The notes under the pieces: generated by a model
Seen by the model: the letters and a program-made list of their open reading frames with translations, nothing else
What the model was told of the DNA's origin: nothing
Databases searched by the model: none
Translations under genes and position numbers: made by a program
Source: CAJQQK01 sp965224225
Lineage (GTDB): Bacteria > Pseudomonadota > Alphaproteobacteria > Rhizobiales > Hyphomicrobiaceae
Length of the DNA stretch: 64,000 nucleotides
Assembly: GCA_965224225.1 (NCBI GenBank)
Contig: CBDCZF010000031.1
Span: forward strand, 186,001 to 250,000
Direction of reading: 5' to 3'
Shown: positions 1-9,095 of the stretch, piece by piece
Layout of the letters: each line of letters begins with the position of its first letter
Position numbering within the stretch: the stretch's first letter is position 1

Positions 1-812
1 TGCGGTCGGGGCGTCGCGGTGCCAAGCGCTTTGCAGCCTTTACGTTCGATGACGGATATCGCGACAACATCACCCATGCATTGCCGATTTTCAGGAAATA
101 CAAGGTGCCGATGACGATTTACGTGTCACCGGACTTTTGCGACCACAAGGGGCGTGCCTGGTGGTTGACGTTCGAAAAGGTGCTGGCCTGTTCAACTGCC
201 ATCGAGGTGGAACTCCCCGACGGTCCGAAAATCTTCGATCTTTCGAGTGTTCGCCAGAAATTCGCGGCCTTTCGCGAGATCTATGCATTCTTGCGCCGCC
301 TGCCGGATGCAGCCATTCATGACCATGTCGACAGCTGGGCGGAGAGGGCCGGCATCGACGCGCTGGCTGCATGCCGCGATCTCGTAGTTGATTGGGACGA
401 ACTGCGGGCACTTCGCAGTGAGCCGCTGATCTCGATCGGTGCCCATACGATGAGCCATACATCGCTTGCAAAGTGCTCCGAGGACGAGGCGCGCTGGCAG
501 ATTGCAGCGAGTGTCGAGCATGTCGAGCATGAGCTTCGCCGGCGCTGCGATCACTTTGCCTATCCCTATGGCGACGCCGGCAGTGCGGGGCCACGCGAAT
601 TCAGCATGGCCCGGGATCTGGGCCTCAAGACAGCGGTAACGACCCGTAAGGGCTTGATCAGCGCGGATGCATCGGAGCAATTGCTGGCATTGCCGCGGTT
701 TTCGCTCAATGGCGACTTCCAGGATCAGCAGTTTCTCGAAGTGCTGCTCAATGGCGCGCCGTTCAAGATGCTCGACATCGCCAAGTCAGCGTTGCCGCGC
801 CGCGCTGCATAA
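1..812 (+). CDS. Polysaccharide deacetylase family protein, 5' end outside window
   Basis: The reading frame is open from the first bases of the window and ends at a TAA at 810-812. The visible start encodes FAAFTFDDGYRDN, the first NodB-type motif, where the Asp pair supplies the catalytic base and a metal ligand. Further on, IGAHTMSHTSL (about 440-470) carries the metal-binding His-x3-His motif, and FAYPYGD is the usual third motif. The enzyme should remove acetyl (or formyl) groups from a sugar polymer or glycolipid. The N-terminus is missing, so a signal peptide cannot be judged. A hairpin follows the stop. Substrate unknown. Confidence 0.88.
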   Translation, partial: RSGRRGAKRFAAFTFDDGYRDNITHALPIFRKYKVPMTIYVSPDFCDHKGRAWWLTFEKVLACSTAIEVELPDGPKIFDLSSVRQKFAAFREIYAFLRRLPDAAIHDHVDSWAERAGIDALAACRDLVVDWDELRALRSEPLISIGAHTMSHTSLAKCSEDEARWQIAASVEHVEHELRRRCDHFAYPYGDAGSAGPREFSMARDLGLKTAVTTRKGLISADASEQLLALPRFSLNGDFQDQQFLEVLLNGAPFKMLDIAKSALPRRAA

Positions 813-845
813 TTGTTGTCAGCCACCTCAGTGTCCCGGACGCAA

Positions 846-874
846 AAGAGCCGGGGTAGCGGCCCCCGGCTCTT
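846..874 (+). terminator. Hairpin after the deacetylase gene
   Basis: An 11-bp perfect inverted repeat (846-856 with 864-874, AAGAGCCGGGG and its complement) with a 7-base loop lies 34 bases after the stop codon. It is G+C-rich but is not followed by a T run, so it is a probable rather than a certain intrinsic terminator. Confidence 0.6.
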
Positions 875-1411
875 CAGGCCTTGTTCATGCAAGGCAAAAC
901 GTTTCGCTTGGTTGCTCAGGCCATTGGAAACGCCGATTTCCATCACCCCCTACCCCGACGTGACAGATCGTCGGCTCCCGCATTAACCCCGGCTCGGATT
1001 GAGATCATCGTCTCATGGCGGTGGGCCGCTCATCAGTGATTCGGCCCGTTTTCAGTTTCCGGCTCTCGGCGAATTCGGAAGAAGACCAGCAACACTACCC
1101 GTGCGCACCCATCATCACCGCGCAAGCGGGGACGAGTGAATCACACACGTCACTGACATCACCTTACAGACGATCTGCGGAACTTGTCACTGCAAATGTG
1201 GTGGTCGAGTTGTGCTGTTGCGCAGCAAATGACCAAAAAGGCTCACTTGGCCGTGCAACCAATTGATGGCGAAGCGCATTTGCAAATGCTGATAGAATGT
1301 CGCAGCCTCCCGAAATGTCGATTTGCCAATCGATCGGCCCGTGTCATAAGTCGGCACGATGCCTATTGCGCGTTGCCGATTGGTACTGAACCTACAACTT
1401 AGAAGCCGCTC
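875..1411. other. Intergenic stretch without recognised gene
   Basis: About 540 bases between the hairpin and aroC. Short open frames exist on both strands, but none has a ribosome binding site or a recognisable protein motif. No tRNA or obvious RNA structure was seen. It presumably holds the aroC promoter. Confidence 0.5.
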
Positions 1412-2503
1412 ATGAGCCACAACTCGATCGGTCATCTGTTCCGCCTGACGACGTGGGGCGAAAGCCACGGGCCTGCAATCGGCGCCGTCGTCGACGGCTG
1501 TCCGCCGGGCATAGCGCTCAGTGCGGAAGACCTGCAGGTCCATCTCGACCGCCGTCGTCCCGGTCAGTCGCGCTATACAACCCAGCGCCGCGAGCCCGAC
1601 CAGGTTAGGATCCTGTCCGGCGTGTTCGAGGACGAGGCGGGTGTACAGGTGACGACCGGCACGCCGATCGCTCTGCAGATCGACAACGTTGACCAGCGCT
1701 CGAAGGACTACGGCGACATCAAGGATAAGTTTCGTCCCGGTCATGCAGACATCACGTACTGGAACAAGTACGGCATCCGCGATTACCGCGGCGGCGGTCG
1801 CTCATCGGCGCGCGAGACGGCTATGCGAGTTGCGGCGGGAGGGATCGCGCGCAAGGTGCTTTCAGGCGTCGAGGTTCGCGGCGCCCTCATCCAGCTCGGC
1901 TCTCTGAAAATCGATCGCGCCAACTGGGATTGGGCGGCGGTCGAGCAGAACCCGTTCTTTTGTCCGGACCCGGCAGCCGTCGAGAGTTGGCAAAACCATC
2001 TCGACACGGTGCGCAAGTCAGGTTCATCGGTTGGCGCGGTCATCGAAGTCGTTGCAACAGGCGTCCCGATAGGGCTCGGTGCGCCGATTTACGGCAAGCT
2101 CGACCAGGACCTGGCCGCAGCGATGATGAGCATCAATGCGGTCAAAGGCGTCGAGATAGGCGACGGGTTCGCGGCCGCGGCGCTGTCAGGCGAGGCCAAT
2201 GCCGATGAGATAAGGAGCGGCGCCAACGGCCAGCCCGTTTTTCAGTCCAATCACGCTGGCGGTATCCTCGGCGGTATCTCGACGGGGCAGGACATCGTTG
2301 TGCGCTTTGCCGTGAAACCGACCTCCTCGATCCTCAATCCGCGGGCAACTATCGACCGTCATGGCCATGAGACCGAAATCTCGACCAAGGGCCGACATGA
2401 CCCTTGTGTCGGCATTCGGGCGGTGCCGGTCGGTGAGGCGATGATGGCGCTGGTGCTTGCAGACCATGTCTTGCGCCATCGCGCGCAAGTGGGCGCGAAC
2501 TGA
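1412..2503 (+). CDS. aroC: Chorismate synthase
   Basis: Chorismate synthase converts 5-enolpyruvylshikimate-3-phosphate to chorismate, the last shared step of aromatic amino acid synthesis, using reduced FMN without net redox change. The 363 residues match the family length. The N-terminal signature (LFRLTTWGESHGPAIG, residues about 9-24) and the mid signature RGGGRSSARETAMRVAAG (about 126-143) are both present, and DRHGHETE near residue 316 fits the C-terminal region. The ATG at 1412 gives the expected N-terminus MSHNSIGHLF, although the ribosome binding site is weak. The gene stands alone between longer spacers. Confidence 0.96.
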   Translation: MSHNSIGHLFRLTTWGESHGPAIGAVVDGCPPGIALSAEDLQVHLDRRRPGQSRYTTQRREPDQVRILSGVFEDEAGVQVTTGTPIALQIDNVDQRSKDYGDIKDKFRPGHADITYWNKYGIRDYRGGGRSSARETAMRVAAGGIARKVLSGVEVRGALIQLGSLKIDRANWDWAAVEQNPFFCPDPAAVESWQNHLDTVRKSGSSVGAVIEVVATGVPIGLGAPIYGKLDQDLAAAMMSINAVKGVEIGDGFAAAALSGEANADEIRSGANGQPVFQSNHAGGILGGISTGQDIVVRFAVKPTSSILNPRATIDRHGHETEISTKGRHDPCVGIRAVPVGEAMMALVLADHVLRHRAQVGAN

Positions 2504-2636
2504 ACGTCGCCAGTGCCGGGTTTCCGGATAAACCATTGCATTAATATTCACCATATAGCGCATTGATTAACCCGTTGAAATGGGATTGATTGTGGCGTCG
2601 TCACGTGTTGGCGGGGTATGGGAAGGAATGGCGGTT

Positions 2637-3362
2637 ATGGTCCAGAACGGCGAGCCCAAGGCACTGTTGTTCGATGTTTTCGGGACGGTTGTCGACTGGC
2701 GCTCGAGCTGCATCGCTGAGCTCAATTCCTACGGTCACGCGCGTGGTCTGCATATCGACTGGGCGGACTTCGCCGACGACTGGCGGGGGCTCTATCAGCC
2801 GGCGATGGATGAAATCCGGTCGGGCCGGCGCCCCTTTACGGTGCTCGACGAACTCCACCGTGAAAACCTGCTGACGCTGATCCGCAAGTATGACCTGCCG
2901 ATGCCGCGCGACAGTGAGATCGAGCAACTGGTGACCATGTGGCATCGCTTGAAGCCGTGGCCGGATGTGGTCGAAGGTCTCTACCGTTTGAAGCGCCGCT
3001 ACATTCTTGGCACGCTGTCGAACGGCAATATCGGCCTGATGGTCCGTCTTGCCAAGCACGCCGGTCTGCCTTGGGATGCGATTGTCGGCGCCGAAATCGC
3101 CCGCGATTACAAGCCCAAGAGCGATGTCTACATCCAGTCGGCGCGCGCGCTCAACCTGCGAGAGGACGAGTGCATGCTGGTTGCCGCCCATAACGATGAT
3201 CTGTCGGCTGCCGCCATGGTCGGCTTTCAGACGGCATTCGTCGCCCGGCCGACCGAACACGGACTGGCGCAGACCACTGACATGCAGGCGACTGCAACCT
3301 GGGACATTATCACGGACAACTTCACCAGCCTTGCCGACCTGCTCAACTGCCCGCGTTACTAG
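2637..3362 (+). CDS. Haloacid dehalogenase type II-like HAD hydrolase
   Basis: A HAD-superfamily protein of 241 residues close to L-2-haloacid dehalogenases, which replace the halogen of 2-haloalkanoates with hydroxyl through an aspartyl ester. The nucleophile is in LLFDVFGTVVDWR (about residues 10-22), motif II is TLSNGN, the Lys motif is DYKPKSDVYIQ and the last acidic motif is VAAHNDDL. I chose ATG 2637 because GGAAGGA at 2621-2627 lies nine bases upstream; an earlier in-frame ATG at 2580 has no such site. Many genes of this type have unknown natural substrates, so dehalogenase activity is a family inference. Confidence 0.85.
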   Translation: MVQNGEPKALLFDVFGTVVDWRSSCIAELNSYGHARGLHIDWADFADDWRGLYQPAMDEIRSGRRPFTVLDELHRENLLTLIRKYDLPMPRDSEIEQLVTMWHRLKPWPDVVEGLYRLKRRYILGTLSNGNIGLMVRLAKHAGLPWDAIVGAEIARDYKPKSDVYIQSARALNLREDECMLVAAHNDDLSAAAMVGFQTAFVARPTEHGLAQTTDMQATATWDIITDNFTSLADLLNCPRY

Positions 3363-3457
3363 TGTGGTTCCGATTGTCTCGGATACAATCTCACTACAAT
3401 TTCGCTCACTGCTATTTCTCGCTTGCGCTCGGGCATCCGCGGCGGCGATAGGCGCCG

Positions 3458-3476
3458 GGCCTCGTTCGAGGCCTTT
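3458..3476 (+). terminator. Probable terminator after the HAD gene
   Basis: GGCCTC-GTTC-GAGGCC followed by TTT lies about 95 bases after the HAD stop and before the convergent methyltransferase gene. The stem is short and the T run is only three bases. Confidence 0.5.
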
Positions 3477-3522
3477 GCCGTTTCCGGCATGGCCGAAAAC
3501 GCTATTATGCCACCCTGGCACA

Positions 3523-4593
3523 CTACTGCGCGATCTTGCGGAACGACATGACCTTCGACAGGAAGGCAAGTCGTGTTGTCTCGTGTCTGAGGCCTGCCTG
3601 TGCGGCGATCGAAATGAGATCATCGCCGAGGTAGTGGCGGTAATAGGGTTCGTGAAAGCGTTCCGGAAAGGCTTCCAATAGGCCGTCCCAGCCGTCGCGA
3701 TCGCCGTCCTGCAGGCTGTCGACGAGCACGAACAGTCCGCCGGGCTTCAGGACGCGGCCAATCTCGCCCATCACTCTGTGACGCACGGCGCCGGGCAACT
3801 CATGGAATAGAAAGATCGACGTAACGATGTCATGGCTCACTGCATCATCGCGCAGCGCCTCGGCGTTGGCGATCTGCCAGGCGATGGGGGTTAGGTCGCT
3901 TGTAAAGCGGCGGGCTTCATCGAGGTAGGTATCGGAAAGGTCGATGCCGGCAAGTCGCATGCGCGGATAGGTCAGGCGCACGTCGCGCATGAAGCGGCCG
4001 GTGCCGCAGGCGACATCGAGTAGCGAGACGTGGCGCTGATCGCGTCCGGCCATATAGGACGCGATCGGGCGTAGACCCGCGCGCCGCATCAGATCGCCGC
4101 TGCCGTAGAACAGCGTGTCGACCTGGACGTCGTAGATTGCAGCCGAGCCTTCGGTCAGGTGGCCGCCACTCTGAAAGTGAAAGTCCTGCGTATAATAGTC
4201 CGGCAGGTTGCGGCCGGCGGCGTGGGCATGGACGGTATCAACGATCGTATTGCTGCGGCGTCGGGCAACGTCGTCGAGATCACGGAACATGGCAGCTAAG
4301 CGCATGAGATGGCGCGGCAGGGCATCGGGGCGCATGCCGGTTGCACGATGGATGCCGGAGCGCGCATCGTTTGCGTCTTCGATCATGAGATCGCGGAGGG
4401 CGGCGAATAGCTCGGCACGGCTCGGCATGGCGCGCTTGGGCGTTGGCGGTCTTGTGCTGCTATCGGCTGGCTTTGGGCGGTCCTCGTCATGGGCGGTGAG
4501 GCGGTCGGCGACGATCCGGTTGATGCCGTAGAACCAGCCGATCCTGGCTGCATTCGAGGCCAATTGAACGGCCATATCGAACGGTCCGGCCAT
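3523..4593 (-). CDS. Class I SAM-dependent methyltransferase
   Basis: A 356-residue protein whose C-terminal half is a Rossmann methyltransferase domain. Motif I is LLDVACGTGRF near residue 195, followed by AGIDLSDTYLDEAR (motif II, acidic end) and DIVTSIFLFHELP (motif IV), then VMGEIGRVLKPGGLFVLVDS. The N-terminal ~190 residues have no recognised domain. The start at 4593 is preferred over an upstream in-frame codon because AAGGAG (minus strand, around 4601-4606) lies seven bases ahead. The next gene on the same strand begins upstream. The substrate (small molecule, lipid or protein) cannot be told from sequence. Confidence 0.8.
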   Translation of the reverse strand: MAGPFDMAVQLASNAARIGWFYGINRIVADRLTAHDEDRPKPADSSTRPPTPKRAMPSRAELFAALRDLMIEDANDARSGIHRATGMRPDALPRHLMRLAAMFRDLDDVARRRSNTIVDTVHAHAAGRNLPDYYTQDFHFQSGGHLTEGSAAIYDVQVDTLFYGSGDLMRRAGLRPIASYMAGRDQRHVSLLDVACGTGRFMRDVRLTYPRMRLAGIDLSDTYLDEARRFTSDLTPIAWQIANAEALRDDAVSHDIVTSIFLFHELPGAVRHRVMGEIGRVLKPGGLFVLVDSLQDGDRDGWDGLLEAFPERFHEPYYRHYLGDDLISIAAQAGLRHETTRLAFLSKVMSFRKIAQ

Positions 4594-4645
4594 CGAAAGT
4601 CTCCTTGTTGGCCGACCTGGCGCCGGCTCACGTCGCAAGAGTACT

Positions 4646-5881
4646 TCACCGCCGCAGAATACCGATCATTTCGACGTGCGGGCTATAGAGAAACTGATCG
4701 AACGCCAGCACGGATTCGAGGCGATAGCCGCCATCGAGAAGCGTGCGCAAATCGCGCGCAAACGTTGCAGGATTGCAGGAAACGGCAACGATGGTGGCGA
4801 CGCTCGAGCGGGCGAGTTGAGCTGCCTGGGCGCCGGCGCCGGCACGGGGCGGGTCGAACACGACAGCATCGTATGACTTCAGTTCGGTGCGAGATAACGG
4901 CTCGCGGAACAGATCGCGTTGACGCGCATCAATCGGCTTGAGGCCTCGCGCGTGGCGCACGGCTTTTGCCAGTGCATCGATCGCATGACGGTCGCTGTCG
5001 ATGGCACTGACGTGAGCGCGCCGGGCGACAGGCAAGGTGAATGTGCCAATCCCACAAAACAAGTCGGCAACCGTTCGTGACCGGCCGATCGCCTTGATGA
5101 CAACCTCGGCCATCTCGATCTCGGCAACCTTTGCCGCCTGCAAAAAGACGCCTGGCGGGATGGCGACGGTACAGCCCGCGATGTTGAGTACGGGCTCTGC
5201 GCGCTGCATGACGATGTCACCGTCGACTGTCAGACGCAGAATGTCGCTGGCAGCAGCTCTGCCTGTCAGATGTTCGCGCTGGCGCGCATCCTTCGGCGGA
5301 TCGATGCCGGTTATCGCAATATCGCAACCGTTGTCCGCAGCGAGCACATGCACTCTGATATTGGCGCTGTTTGTCTCGCCGGGGTCGAGACTGGCTAGGA
5401 GATCTCTCAAGACGTCCAGCCTGGCGATGATCTCGGGCCGGGCGATCAGACAATCCGAGATGGCCGTGACGCTGTGACTCCGCTGTGCCTGGAAGCCGAT
5501 TTCGTATGTGCCGCCGTTTCGGCCGACGGAAAATGTCACGCGCCGGCGCGAACCGTTTGGCGCCTGCCAAAGCTGATGCAAATCCGCTTCGATGCCGCGA
5601 CGGCCAAGGGCCCGCTTGATGCGTTCGAGCTTCCATGACCGGTACAGCGGCTCACTCATGTGCTGGGCCATGCAGCCGCCGCAAGAAGCTGCGTGCGGAC
5701 AGGGTGGCTCGACGCGCTCGCTTGCAGTCGTGAGCTGCGCATATTGACCATCGTCGCCGATTTGCCATTGCTCGCCCGGCAGAGCGCCGGTGATATAGAC
5801 CGGTCCGCCGGCCGCCTCGGCTATGCCGTCGCCCTGATCGCCGAGTCGGACGACCTCAACGGTTTCAGCAGTCGCGCTCAC
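4646..5881 (-). CDS. TrmA/RumA-family RNA (uracil-5-)methyltransferase
   Basis: Methylates a uridine at C5 in rRNA (RlmD-like) or tRNA using SAM. The 411 residues carry the [4Fe-4S] motif C-x5-C-G-x2-C (PPCPHAASCGGC, about residues 59-70), the SAM motif ADLFCGIGTFTLPVA, an FDPPRAGAG motif and the catalytic cysteine in VAVSCNPATFARDL near the C-terminus. A TRAM-like segment occupies the first ~55 residues. The start overlaps the 3' end of the tlyA gene by 17 bases, indicating translational coupling. This tlyA/TrmA-family pairing is common in Rhizobiales. Whether the target is 23S U1939 is a family inference. Confidence 0.9.
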   Translation of the reverse strand: MSATAETVEVVRLGDQGDGIAEAAGGPVYITGALPGEQWQIGDDGQYAQLTTASERVEPPCPHAASCGGCMAQHMSEPLYRSWKLERIKRALGRRGIEADLHQLWQAPNGSRRRVTFSVGRNGGTYEIGFQAQRSHSVTAISDCLIARPEIIARLDVLRDLLASLDPGETNSANIRVHVLAADNGCDIAITGIDPPKDARQREHLTGRAAASDILRLTVDGDIVMQRAEPVLNIAGCTVAIPPGVFLQAAKVAEIEMAEVVIKAIGRSRTVADLFCGIGTFTLPVARRAHVSAIDSDRHAIDALAKAVRHARGLKPIDARQRDLFREPLSRTELKSYDAVVFDPPRAGAGAQAAQLARSSVATIVAVSCNPATFARDLRTLLDGGYRLESVLAFDQFLYSPHVEMIGILRR

Positions 5882-6608
5882 GCTGCACTCCGATCAAGAA
5901 CTCCTGATTGCCGGATCGACCGGTAACAGGGGAGGGGATGAGGCCCGCGGTGGCAAAACTGCAATCCTCGAACCAGTCGGAGATCCTTCGGCAGGCGGCT
6001 TCATGCAGGGCCGGATCGCGCACGATGCCGTCGGAGCCTATGCCGTCCCGCCCGACCTCGAACTGCGGTTTGATCAATGCAATTGCCCAGCCGCCGGGTC
6101 CTACGCGCTCGAGTGCCGGGCCCAGCACCTTGGTCAGTGACACGAAACTGACGTCCGAGACCACAGCGTCGATCCGCGCTGGGATTGCGGCATGGCCGAT
6201 GTGGCGCGCATCGAGACCTTCGAATGACCGGACGCGAGGGTCATCGCGCAGTTGCCCGTCGAGCTGATCACGGCCGACATCGATCGCGTAGACACAGGCT
6301 GCGCCACGCTCGAGCAGCACTTGCGTGAAACCGCCCGTCGATGCACCAATGTCGAGCACACTGGCATCGTGGCAATCGAAACCGAAGGCATCAAGCGCTG
6401 CGGCAAGCTTTTCGCCGCCGCGCGAAACATAGTCAGGTGCGCCGTCGCTCAGCGCCAGCGCATGCGCCATGCCGACCTGCCGGCTCGGCTTGCGCTCAAT
6501 TCGACCATCGACCAGCACGAAACCGCGCCGAATGAGGTCCTGGCCGTGCGATCGGCTGCGTGCAAGGCCGCGGGCAACGAGGGCGTTATCGAGCCGTAGG
6601 GCGGACAA
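5865..6608 (-). CDS. tlyA: TlyA family rRNA (cytidine-2'-O)-methyltransferase
   Basis: A 247-residue protein with an N-terminal S4 RNA-binding domain (RLDNALVARGLARSRSHGQDLI, about residues 5-26, and on to residue 60). An FtsJ-like methyltransferase domain follows, with SAM motif VLDIGASTGGFTQVLL near residue 88 and DAVVSDVSFVSLTKVL further on. TlyA proteins methylate ribose 2'-OH groups of 16S and 23S rRNA; many are annotated as hemolysin A. The gene lies between dxs (64 bases upstream, same strand) and the TrmA-family gene it overlaps, so the three are probably co-transcribed. Confidence 0.92.
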   Translation of the reverse strand: MSALRLDNALVARGLARSRSHGQDLIRRGFVLVDGRIERKPSRQVGMAHALALSDGAPDYVSRGGEKLAAALDAFGFDCHDASVLDIGASTGGFTQVLLERGAACVYAIDVGRDQLDGQLRDDPRVRSFEGLDARHIGHAAIPARIDAVVSDVSFVSLTKVLGPALERVGPGGWAIALIKPQFEVGRDGIGSDGIVRDPALHEAACRRISDWFEDCSFATAGLIPSPVTGRSGNQEFLIGVQRERDC

Positions 6609-6671
6609 TTTTCCGTGGCCTCGACCATGGTTCGAACTGCGGCCGGGCGCATCGGCCTTCTCGGACGGCGA

Positions 6672-8585
6672 TCAGGCGCGGTGGATGCCGTCCTCGGTCG
6701 CTTCCTTGCCGAGTGCTGCGAGCGCCTTTGCGACAATGCCGTTGCGATCAAGTGCGGCTGCTTCGTACATCTTTTCCGGCTTGTCGTGATCAATGAAGGT
6801 GTCGGGCAGCACCAGTGTACGCACCTTGAGGCCGCCGTCGAGCAGGCCGTCGTCGGACAGGAAGCCGAGCACGTGCGAACCGAAACCGCCGATCGAGCCT
6901 TCTTCAATGGTCAGCAGGACTTCATGATTGCGTGCCAGTTCGCGGATCAGATTGCGATCGATGGGTTTTGCGAAGCGAGCATCGGCGACCGTCGTCGGCC
7001 AGCCCATCGCACCAAGCAGGTCGGCAGCGGCAAGCGCTTCCTCGAGGCGCGTGCCCAGCGAGAGAAGGGCAATCGACGAGCCCTCACGCACGATCCGGCC
7101 CTTGCCGATTTCGAGTGGAATGCCCTCGTCGGGCAGATCGATGCCGACACCTTCGCCGCGCGGATAGCGGAAGGCAGAGGGCCTGTCGTCGATCGCAACG
7201 GCGGTTGCCACCATATGGCGCAATTCAGCCTCGTCGGCTGCTGCCATTACGACGAAGTTCGGCAGGCAGGAGAGATAAGTCACATCGAAGGAGCCGGCAT
7301 GCGTCGGCCCGTCGGCGCCGACCAGTCCTGCGCGATCGATCGCGAAACGCACCGGCAATCCCTGGATCGCGACGTCGTGAACGACCTGGTCGTAGGCGCG
7401 CTGCAGGAAAGTCGAATAGATCGCGGCAAACGGCTTGAAGCCTTCGGTAGCAAGTCCGGCAGCGAACGTCACGCCGTGCTGTTCGGCGATGCCGACATCG
7501 AATGTGCGCTCGGGGAACTCTTGGCCAAACAGATCGAGGCCGGTGCCTGACGGCATCGCCGCCGTGACGGCGACAACCTTGTCGTCCTTGCGTGCCTCCT
7601 GGATCAGGCTTTGCGCGAAAACCTTGGTATAGCTCGGCGCGTTCGGCGGGGCCTTGTACTGATTGCCGGTGATGACGTCGAACTTGCTCACGCCATGATA
7701 CTTGTCGGCGGAGTTTTCGGCTGGCTGGTAGCCTTTGCCTTTCTGGGTGACGATGTGGACTAGGATGGGCCCCTGCTGGGCGTCGCGCACGTTCTTGAGG
7801 ACCGGCACCAATTGGTCGAGATCATGCCCGTCGATCGGGCCGACATAGTAAAAGCCCAACTCCTCGAACCAAGCTCCGCCCTGCCAGAGGTGGCGGGTAT
7901 ATTCCTCGACACGGGCGGCGCGGCGCTCCCAGGTCTTCGGCAGGCGCTTGGCGAGTTGCTTGGCGATGTCGCGCACGTAGAAATACGTGCCGCTCGAGGT
8001 AATCCGTGCGAGATAATGGGAGAGGGCCCCGGTTGGAGGTGCAATCGACATGTCGTTGTCGTTGAGCACGACGATCAGGCGTTCGTTCCGGGCACCTGCG
8101 TTGTTGATCGCCTCATAGGCCATGCCGGCGCTCATCGCGCCGTCGCCGATCACGCAGACGACGTTGTTGTCCTTGCCGGCGAGGTCGCGCGCGACCGACA
8201 TGCCGAGACCGGCCGAGATCGATGTCGATGAATGGGCGGCGCCGAACGGGTCGTATTCACTCTCGGAGCGCTTGGTGAAACCTGAAAGGCCGCTGCCTTG
8301 GCGCAGAGTGCGGATTCTGTTGCGGCGCCCGGTCAGGATCTTGTGGGGATAGCATTGGTGCCCGACATCCCAGATCAGCCGATCTTCAGGCGTATCGAAC
8401 ACCCAGTGCAGGGCGGTGGTGAGTTCGACAACACCAAGGCCGGCGCCAAGGTGGCCGCCGGTCACCGATACTGCATCGATCGTCTCCTGGCGCAATTCGT
8501 CTGCGACCTGCTTGAGATCGGACTGTGCGATCTTGCGCAGGTCGCTCGGCAGGTTGATCGTATCGAGCAGGGGAGTCTTTGTCAT
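6672..8585 (-). CDS. dxs: 1-deoxy-D-xylulose-5-phosphate synthase
   Basis: Condenses pyruvate and glyceraldehyde-3-phosphate into DXP, the entry step of the MEP isoprenoid pathway, with thiamine diphosphate as cofactor. The 637 residues are of normal length. The ThDP motif starts at VCVIGDGAMSAGMAYEA and ends at VVLNDNDMS; the transketolase central region contains VGIAEQHGVTFAAGLA with the conserved Glu, and DRAGLVGADGPTHAG is the family signature. It precedes tlyA on the same strand. The N-terminus MTKTPLLDTINLPSDLRKI is typical, supporting the ATG at 8585. Confidence 0.97.
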   Translation of the reverse strand: MTKTPLLDTINLPSDLRKIAQSDLKQVADELRQETIDAVSVTGGHLGAGLGVVELTTALHWVFDTPEDRLIWDVGHQCYPHKILTGRRNRIRTLRQGSGLSGFTKRSESEYDPFGAAHSSTSISAGLGMSVARDLAGKDNNVVCVIGDGAMSAGMAYEAINNAGARNERLIVVLNDNDMSIAPPTGALSHYLARITSSGTYFYVRDIAKQLAKRLPKTWERRAARVEEYTRHLWQGGAWFEELGFYYVGPIDGHDLDQLVPVLKNVRDAQQGPILVHIVTQKGKGYQPAENSADKYHGVSKFDVITGNQYKAPPNAPSYTKVFAQSLIQEARKDDKVVAVTAAMPSGTGLDLFGQEFPERTFDVGIAEQHGVTFAAGLATEGFKPFAAIYSTFLQRAYDQVVHDVAIQGLPVRFAIDRAGLVGADGPTHAGSFDVTYLSCLPNFVVMAAADEAELRHMVATAVAIDDRPSAFRYPRGEGVGIDLPDEGIPLEIGKGRIVREGSSIALLSLGTRLEEALAAADLLGAMGWPTTVADARFAKPIDRNLIRELARNHEVLLTIEEGSIGGFGSHVLGFLSDDGLLDGGLKVRTLVLPDTFIDHDKPEKMYEAAALDRNGIVAKALAALGKEATEDGIHRA

Positions 8586-8730
8586 TGTTCGTCGTCAGCC
8601 GTTCGTCGCAATGCGTTGATAGGGCATCACAGGGATGCCAATGGCGAAATCAAGCCGGCAGACCCTGCCAACCGCGCCGCTAACGCGTCAGGACTTGTCA
8701 CATCATGTTTTCGAGTTAAGTGCAAGGTTA

Positions 8731-8757
8731 GGAAAAATAAAGCCGCGATCACGGCTT
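8731..8757 (-). terminator. Intrinsic terminator between xseB and dxs (minus strand)
   Basis: Read on the minus strand, AAGCCG (8757-8752), a 6-base loop and CGGCTT (8745-8740) are followed by TATTTTT. It lies 35 bases after the xseB stop and about 150 bases ahead of dxs, so dxs probably has its own promoter in the remaining gap. Confidence 0.65.
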
Positions 8758-8792
8758 GTTGTCAGGGCGCCACGATTTGACGCAAACCACGC

Positions 8793-9050
8793 TCATTGCT
8801 CGGGTCGATCGAGCGGTGTTGCGCCAGTCGGTGCGCCGTCGAGTCCAACGGTCAGTTTCTCGACCTTGGCTTCGGCCTGTTTCAGTAGCCTGTCACAATG
8901 GCTGCGCAGCGCCTCGCCGCGTTCGTAGATCGTGATGCTTTCCTCGAGTTCAACATCGCCGCGTTCGAGTCGCCCGACGATCGCCTCGAGTTCCTTGAGC
9001 GCACGCTCGAAGCTCATGTCCTTGATGTCAGCGTGCTTGGCTTCGGCCAT
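8793..9050 (-). CDS. xseB: Exodeoxyribonuclease VII small subunit
   Basis: The small subunit binds XseA to form the single-strand-specific exonuclease VII. The 85-residue product has the family core SFERALKELEAIVGRLERGD and ESITIYERGEALRSHCD, a helical hairpin. I place the start at the ATG at 9050 (MAEAKHADIKD); an upstream in-frame TTG at 9062 would add four residues. No xseA is in the window, which is usual in this order. It sits 46 bases after the HDAC-like gene on the same strand. Confidence 0.9.
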   Translation of the reverse strand: MAEAKHADIKDMSFERALKELEAIVGRLERGDVELEESITIYERGEALRSHCDRLLKQAEAKVEKLTVGLDGAPTGATPLDRPEQ

Positions 9051-9095
9051 CTGTTCCACCAATGTTCATTCCCTGGCTGGCGGTAAAGGCACCGG

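Noticed and set aside
2601..3623. Long open frame on the minus strand opposite the HAD gene
   Set aside because: It is Arg/Gln-rich, has no motif and mirrors a well supported gene on the other strand.
6615..7550. Open frame of 311 codons opposite dxs
   Set aside because: It overlaps antisense to the conserved dxs coding sequence and lacks any protein family feature; high GC makes such frames common.
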